Part shown: in pieces, positions 1 to 9,254 of the stretch
Layout of the letters: each line of letters starts with the position of its first letter
How positions within the stretch are numbered: the first letter of the stretch is position 1
Origin: Oscillospiraceae bacterium
Lineage (GTDB): Bacteria > Bacillota > Clostridia > Saccharofermentanales > Saccharofermentanaceae
Assembly (NCBI GenBank): GCA_902789515.1
Contig: CADAOK010000007.1
Location: 1-34,960 of the forward strand
DNA: 34,960 nucleotides
Direction of reading: 5' to 3'
The notes under the pieces: generated by a model
Told to the model about the DNA's origin: nothing
Databases searched by the model: none
Seen by the model: the letters and a program-made list of their open reading frames with translations, nothing else
Made by a program: the position numbers and the translations under genes

Positions 1-89
1 GCAGCACCGATGATGACACCGATAGCCATATCGACTACGTTACCCTGAAGAGCGAACTCCTTGAATTCCTTAAAGAACTTCTTAAACAT
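1..89 (-). CDS. mscL: Large-conductance mechanosensitive channel MscL, N-terminal fragment
   Basis: Only the first 29 or so codons are in the window; the gene runs off the left edge. The translation starts [20 protein letters not shown] and continues [10 protein letters not shown]. This matches the MscL N-terminus: an amphipathic helix followed by the start of the first membrane helix with its conserved GNVVD and AVGVIIGAA-type segment. MscL is a homopentameric inner-membrane channel that opens under membrane tension to release solutes during hypo-osmotic shock. The ATG at 89 is preceded by GGAGG about 7 nt upstream. It lies 25 nt downstream of the P-loop ATPase gene on the same strand, so the two are probably co-transcribed. 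Identification rests on the N-terminus only. Confidence 0.88.
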   Translation of the reverse strand, partial: MFKKFFKEFKEFALQGNVVDMAIGVIIGA

Positions 90-114
90 AATCTTGCCTC
101 CGTATTAATTCAGA

Positions 115-522
115 TCAGATGAACTGCTTAGCTTCTTCAGGAAGTGCGTCGATCTCGCCGCTAAAGATGATCTCTGCCGTGATAGGCTTGTCAGCGAGGA
201 AAGAATCAAGCTTTACGAGGAAGCCTGTAAGATCGCTGAGGTCATAGTTGCCGGCTACCTTGCAGATAGCGTCGATATAGATGTGAGTAAGGTCGTAGTC
301 CTTTGAGCAGATACCGCATATGAAAGCGAGGACCTGATCGAAACCCTCGACCGGGTATTCCTTCATATTTACAAGACGTACGTTGGGCTTAAGAAGCTGA
401 TCCAGACGGTTGCCTCTCTCGATGCATACAACGTTGCTGTCTGTAGCTGCAACTGCGTTGATGTCATCGACAAGCTTAGCTGTCTTGCCGGTGCCCTTGG
501 GGCCTGCGATTAATTTGATCAT
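115..522 (-). CDS. Small P-loop ATPase, conserved Clostridia family of unknown function
   Basis: The 135-residue protein opens MIKLIAGPKGTGKT, a Walker A motif directly at the N-terminus. It has a later IYIDAI segment that could serve as Walker B and ends in LPEEAKQFI. I recognise this as the short ATP-binding protein common in Clostridia, sometimes mislabelled as twitching motility protein PilT; its role is unknown. No membrane segment or other domain is visible. I chose the ATG at 522 because an AGGAGA ribosome site sits about 8 nt upstream; a TTG two codons earlier would lie too close to that site. It is upstream of mscL in the same transcript and divergent from rimP. An osmotic role would be guesswork. 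Confidence 0.8.
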   Translation of the reverse strand: MIKLIAGPKGTGKTAKLVDDINAVAATDSNVVCIERGNRLDQLLKPNVRLVNMKEYPVEGFDQVLAFICGICSKDYDLTHIYIDAICKVAGNYDLSDLTGFLVKLDSFLADKPITAEIIFSGEIDALPEEAKQFI

Positions 523-577
523 AAACAAATTCTCCTTTTGGGATCATATTTCCATATAGGATAACTGGATTGATTTC

Positions 578-583
578 ATTGTA
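578..583 (-). promoter_or_regulatory. Candidate -10 box for the ATPase-mscL unit
   Basis: On the minus strand this reads TACAAT, about 56 nt upstream of the ATPase ATG, in an AT-rich stretch. The hexamer 17 nt upstream is TTCATT, a weak -35, so the assignment is tentative. No terminator or operator was seen between it and the gene. Confidence 0.3.
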
Positions 584-643
584 CCCAAAACTCAAAATAA
601 AATGAATAGTAAAGAGTAAATAAAAAAAGAACGTAATTTTGAA

Positions 644-672
644 TTGCGTCCAAAGTATATAAGTGGTATTAT
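644..672 (+). promoter_or_regulatory. Candidate promoter of the rimP operon
   Basis: TTGCGT (644-649), a 17-nt spacer and TATTAT (667-672) resemble a sigma-A promoter. Transcription would start near 679, giving a leader of about 70 nt that contains the hairpin at 702-727. The -35 is a poor match to TTGACA. Confidence 0.4.
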
Positions 673-701
673 TACAAAGTTCTTAAATAATCCTTTTTAT
701 G

Positions 702-735
702 AACGGAGCGCTTGGATGCGGTCCGTTTTTGTTTT
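702..735 (+). terminator. Terminator-like hairpin in the rimP leader (possible attenuator)
   Basis: AACGGA (702-707) pairs with TCCGTT (722-727). After one G-G mismatch, CGC (709-711) pairs with GCG (718-720), leaving a six-base TTGGAT loop. TTTTTGTTTT follows directly. This has the form of a rho-independent terminator, but it lies between the candidate promoter and rimP, with nothing upstream on the plus strand to terminate. Conditional read-through (attenuation) of the rimP-nusA operon is therefore a reasonable inference. NusA itself acts on such hairpins, which would allow feedback. No competing antiterminator was identified with confidence. Confidence 0.55.
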
Positions 736-750
736 AAGAGGCAGATGTAA

Positions 751-1215
751 ATGGGAAAGCGTTCGAAGATCGCACAGCAGGCTTTTGATATCGCACAGCC
801 CGTCGCGGAGCGTATGGGCTACGACCTTGTCGATGCGGAATACAAGAAGGAAGGTTCAGCCATGTTCCTCCGTCTGTATATCGACAAGAGAGGCGGCGTG
901 AACAGCGACGACTGTGAGGCATTCAGCAAGGAGGTCGATCCCCTGATAGATGCGGGAACGGATTCCGATGCGGATTATTTCGAGGTGTCTTCCCCGGGAC
1001 TTACAAGACCTCTGGAGACCATAAGGGATTACGAGAGATACCAGGGGGAGAAGCTCGACGTTAAGCTCTTTGCACCCGTTAACGGCACGAAAAGCTTCAC
1101 CGCGGAGATAGTATCAGCCGGAGACGACAAGGTCGTCCTCAAAGGCGAAGACGGAACAGAATATGAATTGGGCTTAGGGGATATCTCCACAGCCGTACGG
1201 CATATTGATTTTTAA
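751..1215 (+). CDS. rimP: Ribosome maturation factor RimP
   Basis: This 154-residue protein has the usual RimP length and architecture. An N-terminal alpha/beta domain carries LRLYIDKRGGVNSDDCE and ends in VSSPGLTRPL, a family hallmark around residues 80-90. An SH3-like C-terminal domain carries ITEIVS/KVVLKGEDG-type strands. RimP binds the 30S head and assists late small-subunit assembly. It is the first gene of the operon and is followed 15 nt later by nusA, the standard order. The start is supported by AAGAGG at 736-741, nine nt upstream. An ATG immediately followed by TAA (745-750) sits directly before the start codon. Confidence 0.95.
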   Translation: MGKRSKIAQQAFDIAQPVAERMGYDLVDAEYKKEGSAMFLRLYIDKRGGVNSDDCEAFSKEVDPLIDAGTDSDADYFEVSSPGLTRPLETIRDYERYQGEKLDVKLFAPVNGTKSFTAEIVSAGDDKVVLKGEDGTEYELGLGDISTAVRHIDF

Positions 1216-1230
1216 CAGGAGGCTATGACC

Positions 1231-2394
1231 ATGGCTAAGAGGAAAAAGGAAGAAGAACAGCGCGAGAGTATCGTTGATATCGTAAAGCTCCTTGCCAAGG
1301 AACGTGATATCGACGAAGAAGAGATCTTCAAGGCGATCGAGAGCGGAATCGTAGCAGCTTACAGACGTGAGTTCGATGCTCAGAAGAGGATCAAGATCGT
1401 AAGAGCGGAGATCGACCGCGAGACCGGCGAGATCATCGTTTACCGTATGCTCGAGATCGTTGAGGAAGCGCTTGACCCCGAGAACGAGATCTCCATCGAG
1501 GACGCAAGAGAGAACGGTCTTGACGAAGAGTACTGCGTAGTAGGAAACATGATCCCTCTGACCATTGAGGTTGAAGAACTCGGATCTCTCGCAGCAGATG
1601 CTGCCAAGAACTCCATCAAACAGAAGCTCAAGGAAGCTGAAGGCGTTAAGATCCAGAGAGAGTTCGCAGATAAGAAGGACCGTATCGTAACAGGTACCAT
1701 CATCCGTAAGGACAACAATGCCGTATATGTAAGCATCGGAAGAGCCGAGGCTATCGTTAAGAGAGGCGGTCAGGTCAGGAACGACAGAGAGCGTTATGAG
1801 CAGGACCGCAAGATGAAGTTCATCGTAAAGGGTATCGAGGAAGCAGGCGGAAGGCCGACGGTTGTTCTCTCCAGAACTGATCCGGAGCTCGTAAAGCAGC
1901 TTTTCGCTATGGAAGTTCCCGAGATCAAGGCAGGCGACGTCATCATCAAGTCTGTTGCCCGTGAGCCCGGTTCAAGATCCAAGATCGCAGTATATTCCCG
2001 CGATCCCGATATCGATGCAAAGGGTGCTTGCGTAGGACAGCGCGGACAGCGTGTACAGCAGGTCATGGCTGAGCTTTCCGACGAGAAGATCGACATCGTC
2101 GATTACAAGGAAGATCCCGCACTCTTCATCAGTGAGGCACTCCAGCCTGCAAAGGCTATCAGGGTCGACATCGAGATCTCCAATAACGAGGAAGGCATTG
2201 TCGAGCAGCGCGCAAAGGTCATCGTTCCTGACGACCAGTTCTCACTTGCTATCGGCAAGAGCGGACAGAACGTAAGGCTTGCCGCAAAGCTCACCGGTTT
2301 CTCTATCGATATCAAGAGGGAGAGCGATGAGAGCGACGAGGCTGTAAGGGATCTGACAGAAGGATTCCAGGTAGCTGAGGAAGGCGAAGAGTAA
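1231..2394 (+). CDS. nusA: Transcription termination/antitermination factor NusA
   Basis: The 387-residue protein has the Firmicute NusA layout. An N-terminal RNA polymerase-binding domain covers roughly residues 1-125. An S1 domain ([20 protein letters not shown]) follows. Two KH domains include [22 protein letters not shown] and [15 protein letters not shown]. The acidic repeats found in enterobacterial NusA are absent, as expected in this phylum. NusA modulates pausing, intrinsic termination and antitermination. AGGAGG at 1217-1222 lies 8 nt before the ATG at 1231 but only 2 nt before an in-frame ATG at 1225, so I start at 1231. The stop TAA overlaps the next ATG by one base (TAATG). Confidence 0.96.
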   Translation: MAKRKKEEEQRESIVDIVKLLAKERDIDEEEIFKAIESGIVAAYRREFDAQKRIKIVRAEIDRETGEIIVYRMLEIVEEALDPENEISIEDARENGLDEEYCVVGNMIPLTIEVEELGSLAADAAKNSIKQKLKEAEGVKIQREFADKKDRIVTGTIIRKDNNAVYVSIGRAEAIVKRGGQVRNDRERYEQDRKMKFIVKGIEEAGGRPTVVLSRTDPELVKQLFAMEVPEIKAGDVIIKSVAREPGSRSKIAVYSRDPDIDAKGACVGQRGQRVQQVMAELSDEKIDIVDYKEDPALFISEALQPAKAIRVDIEISNNEEGIVEQRAKVIVPDDQFSLAIGKSGQNVRLAAKLTGFSIDIKRESDESDEAVRDLTEGFQVAEEGEE

Positions 2395-2666
2395 TGAAGA
2401 AACAGCCGCAGAGAAGCTGTGTAGCCTGCAGGACGTGCAAGGACAAGAAAGACCTTCTGCGCGTGGTGGCGGGAACAGACGGGATCATCAGGTATGACCC
2501 CACGGGCAAGGCTCCGGGGAGGGGTGCTTACCTGTGCCGCAGCGAAGAATGCATCAAGGCTGAATTGAAGAAATGCCAGAGACTGTCGAAAGGTCTCAAG
2601 AGAGCTCTTACTTCAGAAGAGGTAGAAGAGCTGACAAAGGAAATGCTGGAAGCGGCAAATGTCTGA
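2394..2666 (+). CDS. rnpM: RNase P modulator RnpM (YlxR family)
   Basis: The 90-residue protein matches the YlxR family. It has an N-terminal [19 protein letters not shown] segment, then [17 protein letters not shown], a conserved RNA-binding signature (GRGAYLC), and a basic C-terminal helix region [13 protein letters not shown]. In Bacillus the protein, renamed RnpM, binds the RNase P RNA and inhibits the enzyme. It starts at the overlapping TAATG of nusA and overlaps ylxQ by 8 nt, so all three are translationally coupled. Confidence 0.93.
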   Translation: MKKQPQRSCVACRTCKDKKDLLRVVAGTDGIIRYDPTGKAPGRGAYLCRSEECIKAELKKCQRLSKGLKRALTSEEVEELTKEMLEAANV

Positions 2667-3012
2667 TGAGGATAGAGTCTACAATCTGATCGGACTTGCC
2701 GAGAGAGCCGGAAAAGCGGTTTCCGGCGCAGATGCCGTAAAGGCGTCACTGCTGCGCGGTAAGGCGCGGATATTGATCTGTACGCGGGATATCTCGCGGG
2801 GCACGATGGATAAGATCCTGACTGCAGCCGAGAGAGGTGCCCGGGAAGGAAAAGAGCCGGCGCTATACAGTTTCGGCGAGTCGGAGAGGCTGGGCATGTC
2901 AATGGGACGGCCCCCGAGGACGGTCCTTGCAATCGAGGACAAAGGATTTGCAGAAGGACTTGCACAGATACTTGATGGCTTAAACGAGGAGGATGCTGAT
3001 GAGCGAAAGTAA
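2659..3012 (+). CDS. ylxQ: YlxQ, ribosomal L7Ae-family RNA-binding protein
   Basis: The 117-residue protein has the L7Ae/L30e/S12e/Gadd45 fold signature. It begins [20 protein letters not shown], continues [20 protein letters not shown], and ends with [15 protein letters not shown]. Members bind kink-turn RNAs; the precise target of YlxQ is not established. It overlaps rnpM by 8 nt and infB by 14 nt. The length of about 117 is slightly longer than the usual near-100 because of an acidic tail ([12 protein letters not shown]) that is encoded within the overlap with infB. Confidence 0.9.
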   Translation: MSDEDRVYNLIGLAERAGKAVSGADAVKASLLRGKARILICTRDISRGTMDKILTAAERGAREGKEPALYSFGESERLGMSMGRPPRTVLAIEDKGFAEGLAQILDGLNEEDADERK

Positions 3013-5896
3013 AGACGATAAGAAGGGTATTTCATTTCAGGGTGTCGGCGGCACCAAGAAGATGAAGCTCGGTTTCGGGCGTGTTATGAAGATGACTTCC
3101 GAGGATATCACACCCAAGGAAGAACCTGCCAAGGAACCGGCACCCAAGGCTGAGGAGGCTGAAGCTGTAAAGCCGGTCAAGAAGACGGCTGCGAAGACAA
3201 CCAAGACCACCAAGGCTGCCAAGACTGCAGAAGAGGAAGCTCCAAAGAAGGAAACCGAGGAGAAGAAGACTGCAGCCAAGAAGACAACTGCCAAGAAGAC
3301 AACCAAGAAGGCAGATGACGAGCAGACGGCTGAGACTGAAGAGAAGAAGCCTGCTGCAAAGAAAACAACTGCCAAGAAGACCACAACAAAGAAAGCAGCT
3401 GCTGAAGAATCTGCCGAGGCTGAAGAGAAGAAGCCCGCAGCAAAGAAGACAACAGCAAAGAAGACAACCAAGAAGGATGCCGAGCCTGAAGCAAAGGAAG
3501 AGGAGAAGAAGCCTGAGGAAGCAGCTCCTGCTCCCGAGAATAAGCCTGCAGAGGAGACCAAGCCCGAGGCACCTGCCGAGGAGAAGGCTCCTGTAAAGGA
3601 GGAAGTCAAAGCTGAAGAGCCTCCCAAGCCCGCGAAGCCGAAGCTCTCTTCCGCAGTAGTATCTCTCGGTGAGATCCCTGCAAGGGGCGAGACAATCAGG
3701 AGCTCCACGGTCATCACATACACCGGCCGTGACAGAAAGAGCCCTTCCAGAGGCGGAAGCTATGGCGGCGGCTATGGCAGCAGACCTCAGGGAGGAAGAG
3801 GTTCCTATGGCGGCGGAAGGCCCCAGGGCGGCGGTTTCGACAAGGACAAGGATGAGGATTCATCCGCAAGACCGCAGCAGAGAAGGGCTCCGAAGCCGAA
3901 GGCTGCAGCTCCCGTAGAGGAAGTCAAGAAGAGCAGAACGAACTATGCCGAGAGGAACGCTTTCGACAAGAAGCATAATGATAACGACAGAAGAGACGGA
4001 AAGCAGTCTGACGATAAGAGAAGATTCAACCGCGATTCCCAGTACAAGGGCCGTGTCAATGAAGACGGTGAGTATGATGAATATTCATACAAGAAGAAGA
4101 AAAAGAAGTCTTCCGAAGAGTCCGTCCAGATAGAGACTCAGCAGATCACCGAGATCAAGATCCCGGCATTCATTACCGTAAAGGAGTTTGCTGAAGGTAT
4201 CGGCAAGAAGAGCTCCGAGATCATCATGGCTCTCATGAAGCTCGGTGTTATGGCTACCATCAACCAGGAACTCGATTTTGATACGGCATGCCTCGTGGCA
4301 GACAGCTTCGGCATCAATGCAGAACTCCTTGAGGAGAAGACGGAAGAGGATATCCTTTTCGAGGAAGATACGGATAATCCCGAGAACCTCGAGCCCAGGC
4401 CGCCGGTTGTTGTCGTCATGGGTCACGTTGACCATGGTAAGACATCACTCCTCGACAAGATCCGTTCGACGAACGTCATCGAAGGCGAGGCAGGCGGAAT
4501 CACGCAGAAGATCGGTGCTTACACGGTAAGGCTCAAGGGACGTCAGATCACATTCATCGATACCCCCGGTCACGAAGCGTTCACCACGATGCGTGCTAGA
4601 GGTGCGCAGTTCACTGATATCGCGATCCTCGTTGTCGCAGCAGACGACGGCGTAATGCCTCAGACGATCGAGGCTATCAACCACGCCAAGGCTGCAAACA
4701 CAGAGATCATCGTTGCGATCAACAAGATAGATAAGGCCGGAGCAAACCCTGACAGGGTTAAGCAGGAACTCACAACTTACGGACTCGTCTGCGAGGAGTG
4801 GGGCGGTCAGACCATCATGGTCCCGATCTCCGCAAAGCAGGGTACGGGCATCGACGAGCTCCTCGAGAACGTTCTGCTCACGGCAGACGTCATGGAACTC
4901 AAGGCTGATCCGAAGGGACAGGCAAAGGGTGCCGTTATCGAGGCACAGCTCGACAAGTCCAGAGGTCCTGTCGCTTCAGTACTCGTACAGAGAGGTACTC
5001 TGAAGCAGGGAGATACAGTCGTTTGCGGACCTATACTCGGCAACATCCGTGCTATGTACGATGACAAGGGCAATGCGATCAAGAAGGCCGGTCCTTCGAT
5101 CCCCGTAGAGATCTTAGGTCTTCCGGAAGTACCGGAGGCAGGTGAGCTCCTCTATGCGGTAACGGACGACAAGATGGCAAGACAGCTCGTTGAGAAGCGT
5201 AAGATCAAGCAGAGAGAAGAACAGCTCAGAAGATCATCGAAGATGAGCCTCGAATCTCTTGCGGCACAGATGGCTGCAGGCGATGTAAAGGATCTCAACC
5301 TCCTCATCAAGGCGGACGTTCAGGGTTCTGTCGAGGCCGTTCAGCAGTCTCTCGAGAAACTCTCCAACGACGAGGTCAAGGTCAAGATCATTCACGGCGG
5401 TGTCGGTGCCATCAATGAATCCGATGTCGTTCTCGCTGACGTATCCAACGCGATCATCATCGGCTTCAATGTAAGACCTAACCAGATGATCGTTGATAAG
5501 GCAAAAGAGGCAGGCGTAGACATCAGACTCTACAGCGTCATCTACAATGCTATCGAGGATGTCGAGAATGCGATGAAGGGTCTGCTTGCTCCGAAGATCG
5601 AAGAGGTCGTCTGGGGCCATGCGGAAGTCCGTCAGCTCTTCAAGGTCAGCGGCATAGGAACCATCGGAGGCTGCTATGTCACAGACGGTAAGATCCTGAG
5701 AAACAGCAGCGTAAGAGTCATCAGAAACGACGTCGTAGTTTATACGGGCGTTCTCGGTTCTCTCCAGCACGAGAAGGATTCCGTAAAGGAAGCCGTGCAG
5801 GGCCATGAGTGCGGTCTTACGGTAGAGAAATACAACGACATCAAGATGGGAGACATCATTGAGTCGTTCGGCGAAATAGAGGTTGCAAGAGATTAA
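2999..5896 (+). CDS. infB: Translation initiation factor IF-2
   Basis: The 965-residue protein places initiator fMet-tRNA on the 30S subunit and promotes subunit joining by GTP hydrolysis. Residues 1 to about 380 form a low-complexity extension: Lys/Ala/Thr/Glu repeats, a Pro/Glu segment, a Gly/Arg-rich block with SYGGGYG and SYGGGRP, and a charged stretch. The IF2 N2 domain ([20 protein letters not shown]) follows. The G domain shows GHVDHGKT from residue 475, DTPGHEAF and NKID. Domains II to IV ([47 protein letters not shown]) complete it. AGGAGG at 2987-2992 touches an ATG at 2993 but is well spaced from the ATG at 2999, so I start there. Confidence 0.96.
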   Translation: MSESKDDKKGISFQGVGGTKKMKLGFGRVMKMTSEDITPKEEPAKEPAPKAEEAEAVKPVKKTAAKTTKTTKAAKTAEEEAPKKETEEKKTAAKKTTAKKTTKKADDEQTAETEEKKPAAKKTTAKKTTTKKAAAEESAEAEEKKPAAKKTTAKKTTKKDAEPEAKEEEKKPEEAAPAPENKPAEETKPEAPAEEKAPVKEEVKAEEPPKPAKPKLSSAVVSLGEIPARGETIRSSTVITYTGRDRKSPSRGGSYGGGYGSRPQGGRGSYGGGRPQGGGFDKDKDEDSSARPQQRRAPKPKAAAPVEEVKKSRTNYAERNAFDKKHNDNDRRDGKQSDDKRRFNRDSQYKGRVNEDGEYDEYSYKKKKKKSSEESVQIETQQITEIKIPAFITVKEFAEGIGKKSSEIIMALMKLGVMATINQELDFDTACLVADSFGINAELLEEKTEEDILFEEDTDNPENLEPRPPVVVVMGHVDHGKTSLLDKIRSTNVIEGEAGGITQKIGAYTVRLKGRQITFIDTPGHEAFTTMRARGAQFTDIAILVVAADDGVMPQTIEAINHAKAANTEIIVAINKIDKAGANPDRVKQELTTYGLVCEEWGGQTIMVPISAKQGTGIDELLENVLLTADVMELKADPKGQAKGAVIEAQLDKSRGPVASVLVQRGTLKQGDTVVCGPILGNIRAMYDDKGNAIKKAGPSIPVEILGLPEVPEAGELLYAVTDDKMARQLVEKRKIKQREEQLRRSSKMSLESLAAQMAAGDVKDLNLLIKADVQGSVEAVQQSLEKLSNDEVKVKIIHGGVGAINESDVVLADVSNAIIIGFNVRPNQMIVDKAKEAGVDIRLYSVIYNAIEDVENAMKGLLAPKIEEVVWGHAEVRQLFKVSGIGTIGGCYVTDGKILRNSSVRVIRNDVVVYTGVLGSLQHEKDSVKEAVQGHECGLTVEKYNDIKMGDIIESFGEIEVARD
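3257..3474 (+). repeat. Three-copy Lys/Ala/Thr coding repeat inside infB
   Basis: Three near-identical blocks start around 3257, 3338 and 3422. Each encodes a unit of the form [18 protein letters not shown], separated by acidic spacers. The copies differ mainly at third codon positions, so the repetition is kept at protein level. The composition resembles a histone H1 or nucleoid-protein tail. Variable basic/acidic N-termini are common in IF2, so this is probably a fast-evolving linker. Confidence 0.8.
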
Positions 5897-6306
5897 TGAG
5901 ATCAAGAAGACCGGAAATCGTCGGAGATGAGATACAGAAGATAATATCCGGTATCATCTCCGGCAAACTGAATGATCCGAGAGTCCCTCTCATGACCACG
6001 GTAACCGCGGTCAAGATGAGCAGGGATCTGTCTCATGCTACCGTGTTCATATCCGTTTTCGGTGACGAGAGAACAAAGAAGGAAGCTATGGATGCGATCG
6101 AACATGCCAAGGGTTTCATCAGATATGAGACCGTACAGCAGATCAATCTGAGAGTCGCTCCCGAGCTTCACTTCAAACTGGATAATACTCTTGATGAGGC
6201 TGAACGTATGGACGCACTCATCAAGAAGACCATAGAAGATGATGAGGCACGTGCGAAGGCGCGCGAGGCCAAAGAAGGATCAGATAAGGACGGAGAGGAC
6301 ATTTAA
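5896..6306 (+). CDS. rbfA: 30S ribosome-binding factor RbfA
   Basis: The 136-residue protein has the RbfA KH-type fold signature. It starts RSRRPEIVGDEIQKIISGII, then LNDPRVPLMTTVTAVKMSRD and LSHATVFISVFGDE, and ends the core with LRVAPELHFKLDNTLDEAERMD. RbfA binds the 30S neck near helix 1 of 16S rRNA and acts in late maturation and cold adaptation. A charged tail (EARAKAREAKEGSDKDGED) follows. It starts in the TAATG overlap with infB and overlaps the next gene by one base. Confidence 0.95.
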   Translation: MRSRRPEIVGDEIQKIISGIISGKLNDPRVPLMTTVTAVKMSRDLSHATVFISVFGDERTKKEAMDAIEHAKGFIRYETVQQINLRVAPELHFKLDNTLDEAERMDALIKKTIEDDEARAKAREAKEGSDKDGEDI

Positions 6307-7373
6307 TGAAGGACAGTTACACCGAAGGCGCAACAAGAACGGCAAGCAACCTGATACAGGCGGTCTCTGATGTTAACGCCAAAGGCGGAGTTATACTGGT
6401 CTTCCTTCACAAGAGCGTTGACGGCGACTGCATCGGTTCGGCCTGCGGAATCTGCCAGGTATTGAGGACTCTCGGCGCCGAGGCTTATGTCATGATGCCC
6501 GAGGAACTTCCCGAGAAGATGGAGTTCCTTAATGTCGAAGGACTTCTTTTCCATCCGCTTGGAGATACACCCGAAGCTAAGGAATTTGCTTCTAACAGGA
6601 CCATTAACGGAAAGCCTTTCTGCTTTGCCGTAGCAGTTGACTGCGCAGAAGGCGACAGGATGGGCGGCTGCGGAGAGATCTTCGATTCCTGCAAAGACAA
6701 TATAATCATCGACCATCACTGTTCTGTTCTCACAAGAGCAGACAATATGTGGATTGTCCCCGAGGCATCCTCTGCGTGCGAACTGTGTTTCTATGTCTCA
6801 TGCAAGATTGCCGAGCTCCTTGGCAAGAAGCGAGAGGAAGTTATCTCGACAATCTCTGCCAGATGCTTCATGGCCGGAATGGTTACCGATACAGGAAGGT
6901 TCACTTACAAGAATACTCACTCCGAGACGCTTACCGCTGCAGGTGAGCTGATGGAACTGGGAGCTGATGTAAGCTCCGTATGCTACAACCTGTTCGACAG
7001 GAAAGAGAAGGGCAAGTTCATGCTTTCCGCTGAAGCGAGATCCAGAGTGGAATTCTATGCTGACGGTAAGTTCGCGTTTGTTGCCGTGCCGCATGATCTT
7101 TTCGTGAAGCACGGTGCGGATTCCGACGGCGTTGATGATGTCGTGTCGAGCATGAGAGATATCGACGGCGTTGAAGTCGCGATCGTCTTAAGGGAACTCG
7201 AGAGCGGAGAGATAAGAGCAAACGTCAGATCACAGAACTTCTTCGATTCCGCGGCCTTTGCCGAGACTTACGGCGGCGGCGGACATGTCCGTGCGGCAGG
7301 CTTTACCGTAAAAGATGCGGATATCATGACCCTGGCCGAGGATGTTAAGGCAAAGGTAATTGAGAGATTATGA
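6306..7373 (+). CDS. nrnA: DHH-family phosphoesterase, NrnA-type oligoribonuclease/pAp phosphatase
   Basis: The 355-residue protein has the DHH-DHHA1 layout. SVDGDCIGSACG (near residue 38) supplies metal ligands, VDCAEGDR the next acidic motif, IIDHHCSV the DHH signature, and MVTDTGRFTYKNTHSET a further ligand motif. GGGGHVRAAG near the C-terminus is the DHHA1 substrate-binding motif. NrnA removes nucleotides from 2-5-mer RNA and dephosphorylates pAp. Its place between rbfA and truB is the conserved Firmicute order. It starts in a TAATG overlap and shares ATGA with truB. Bifunctionality is known from the family rather than visible here. Confidence 0.9.
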   Translation: MKDSYTEGATRTASNLIQAVSDVNAKGGVILVFLHKSVDGDCIGSACGICQVLRTLGAEAYVMMPEELPEKMEFLNVEGLLFHPLGDTPEAKEFASNRTINGKPFCFAVAVDCAEGDRMGGCGEIFDSCKDNIIIDHHCSVLTRADNMWIVPEASSACELCFYVSCKIAELLGKKREEVISTISARCFMAGMVTDTGRFTYKNTHSETLTAAGELMELGADVSSVCYNLFDRKEKGKFMLSAEARSRVEFYADGKFAFVAVPHDLFVKHGADSDGVDDVVSSMRDIDGVEVAIVLRELESGEIRANVRSQNFFDSAAFAETYGGGGHVRAAGFTVKDADIMTLAEDVKAKVIERL

Positions 7374-8305
7374 CACTTGACGGTGTTATCCTTGTCGACA
7401 AGCCTGAGGGAATGACCTCTTTTGCGGTCGACATCGCCATGAGAAAGATAGCGGAGACCAAGAAGGTCGGGCATCTCGGAACGCTCGATCCGTTTGCGAC
7501 CGGACTGCTTCCGGTATTCTGCGGCAAAGGCCTCAAATATATGCGTTTCTGTGAGGGATGGGATAAGAGCTATAACTGCAGGGCGCTGTTCGGCAAGACT
7601 ACCGATACGATGGACATCACCGGTGAGACTGTGGAAGAGAACTATCCCTCAGAAGGTGTTATGGCCGAGCTCGAAAGGACGGACTATAAGGCCGTGCGCG
7701 ATGCTTTCGTGGCGGTAAGGCAGACGGAAGAGCAGATCCCGCCCAAGTACTCCGCCAAAAAGATCAACGGCAGGAGAGCATGCGACCTCGTAAGGGAAGG
7801 CGCCGACTTCGAACTCAAGAGTACAAAAGTAAAGATATATTCAATAGATATCAATTCAATAGAAAGACAGCCTGAAGGCTTCATCGTGGATTTCGATGTC
7901 AGATGTTCCAAAGGCACCTACATCAGGACTGTCTGCGACGATGCGGGAAGACTTACGGGATTCGGGGCCTGTGCGGTTACTCTGAGAAGGACTTCTGTCG
8001 GACCGTACAGTGTCACTGACGCCAAGACGCCGGACGGACTCTTCGCACTTAAGGAAGAAGGGGACACATCGTTCCTTCTTGATGCAGAGAACGCTCTTTC
8101 TGACATGCCCGTTCTCGAGATGACTACGAAAGAAGCAGAAGACCTGAGATTCGGAAGAAAGATAAGTTATGACGGCGCAGCAGAAGAAGGCGGCAGAGAT
8201 TACTACCGTGCGTGTTTTGAGGGAAAGTTGATAGCGGTCGTGTATCCGTCGCAGGATAACGGCAGGACCATCCTCAGGATAGAAAGGCTCTTCGACCATG
8301 ATTAA
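7370..8305 (+). CDS. truB: tRNA pseudouridine(55) synthase TruB
   Basis: The 311-residue protein begins LDGVILVDKPEGMTSFAVD and has GHLGTLDPFATGLLPV with the catalytic aspartate at about residue 40. Later it has QIPPKYSAKKINGRRACDL and CSKGTYIRTVCDDAG, both standard TruB motifs. It isomerises U55 in the T-loop of tRNAs. The C-terminal part (about 250-311) is consistent with a short PUA-like end. It overlaps nrnA by 4 nt and ribF by 8 nt. Confidence 0.95.
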   Translation: MTLDGVILVDKPEGMTSFAVDIAMRKIAETKKVGHLGTLDPFATGLLPVFCGKGLKYMRFCEGWDKSYNCRALFGKTTDTMDITGETVEENYPSEGVMAELERTDYKAVRDAFVAVRQTEEQIPPKYSAKKINGRRACDLVREGADFELKSTKVKIYSIDINSIERQPEGFIVDFDVRCSKGTYIRTVCDDAGRLTGFGACAVTLRRTSVGPYSVTDAKTPDGLFALKEEGDTSFLLDAENALSDMPVLEMTTKEAEDLRFGRKISYDGAAEEGGRDYYRACFEGKLIAVVYPSQDNGRTILRIERLFDHD

Positions 8306-9254
8306 GACCATACAAAGACACTATCTGGATACGATCCCGATCGTACCCCGCGGCAGGATAATGGCATTGGGCCTTTTTGACGGCATGCATCTCGGTCACA
8401 CGGATATCATAAGCAAGACTGTCTCTCTGGCGGAAAAGGCCGGCATCAAATCATGCGTACAGACATTCTCGGGTTTTGACAAGACCGGGAACGGAATGCT
8501 CTATACCCTTGAAGAACGCATCAGCATCATGGAGGAACTCGGGGCAGACGAAGTCCTGATACTTGATTTCCCCCAGATCAGGGATATGACTGCGCATGAT
8601 TACTGCGAGCGGATAATCAGGGCAGCAGCGAGCCCCGCCGGCATCGTAATGGGATTTGACTATACTTTCGGCAAAGACCGCAGCGGCGATACTGATTATA
8701 TGAAGCAATATATGGAAGAGGCGGGTATCGGTGTCCGCATAGTCAAGGAACGGGATTTCAAAGATACCGGCAGGAAATGTTCGACCACATGGCTCAAGGA
8801 ACTCCTTGAACAGGGAGGTGTCGATACTGCTGCCGAGATGTGCGGAGGCAGATACTATTATTACTCGGGTACCGTATCACACGGCAAACAGCTCGGCAGG
8901 AAGCTCGGTTTCCCGACGGCCAACATAATCATCCCTGAAGATAAGTTCGTTGTAAGAAGGGGAGTGTATGTCTCGCGCGTGACGCTCGGAAGCAGGACTC
9001 TTTACGGTGTGTCCAATGTCGGCAGGCGTCCGACGGTGGAAAATGCCGAGAGTGATATCATCGAGACTTTCATCTTTGATTTTGATGAGGACATCTACGG
9101 AGCAAAGATCAAGACTGAGCTTCTGGGGTTCTTAAGACCCGAACAGGCATTCTCCGGGCAGGACGAACTTGCTTCGCGTGTATCTGCGGATAAGGAGACG
9201 GCAAGACGGTATCTGGAAGATAAGGGCTTTATCTCAAAAAATGCCGTACTTTGA
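8298..9254 (+). CDS. ribF: Bifunctional riboflavin kinase/FAD synthetase RibF
   Basis: The 318-residue protein has two domains. The N-terminal adenylyltransferase has ALGLFDGMHLGHTD, a variant of the family GNFDGVHLGH motif, and MGFDYTFGKDRSGD. The C-terminal flavokinase domain has GRKLGFPTANI, RGVYVSRV, GVSNVGRRPTVE and FDFDEDIYG. It converts riboflavin to FMN and then FAD. It is the last gene of the rimP operon; rpsO and pnp, often next in other Firmicutes, are not here. The change of N to L in GNFDG is mild and the histidine pair is kept, so I expect activity. Confidence 0.94.
   Translation: MIKTIQRHYLDTIPIVPRGRIMALGLFDGMHLGHTDIISKTVSLAEKAGIKSCVQTFSGFDKTGNGMLYTLEERISIMEELGADEVLILDFPQIRDMTAHDYCERIIRAAASPAGIVMGFDYTFGKDRSGDTDYMKQYMEEAGIGVRIVKERDFKDTGRKCSTTWLKELLEQGGVDTAAEMCGGRYYYYSGTVSHGKQLGRKLGFPTANIIIPEDKFVVRRGVYVSRVTLGSRTLYGVSNVGRRPTVENAESDIIETFIFDFDEDIYGAKIKTELLGFLRPEQAFSGQDELASRVSADKETARRYLEDKGFISKNAVL

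Noticed and set aside
1225..1230. Upstream ATG for nusA two codons earlier
   Set aside because: AGGAGG is only 2 nt away from it, against 8 nt for the ATG at 1231.
3037..3723. Minus-strand 228-codon frame rich in Ser, Phe and Ala
   Set aside because: It is the complement of the Lys/Ala/Glu repeats of infB, so its composition is an artefact.
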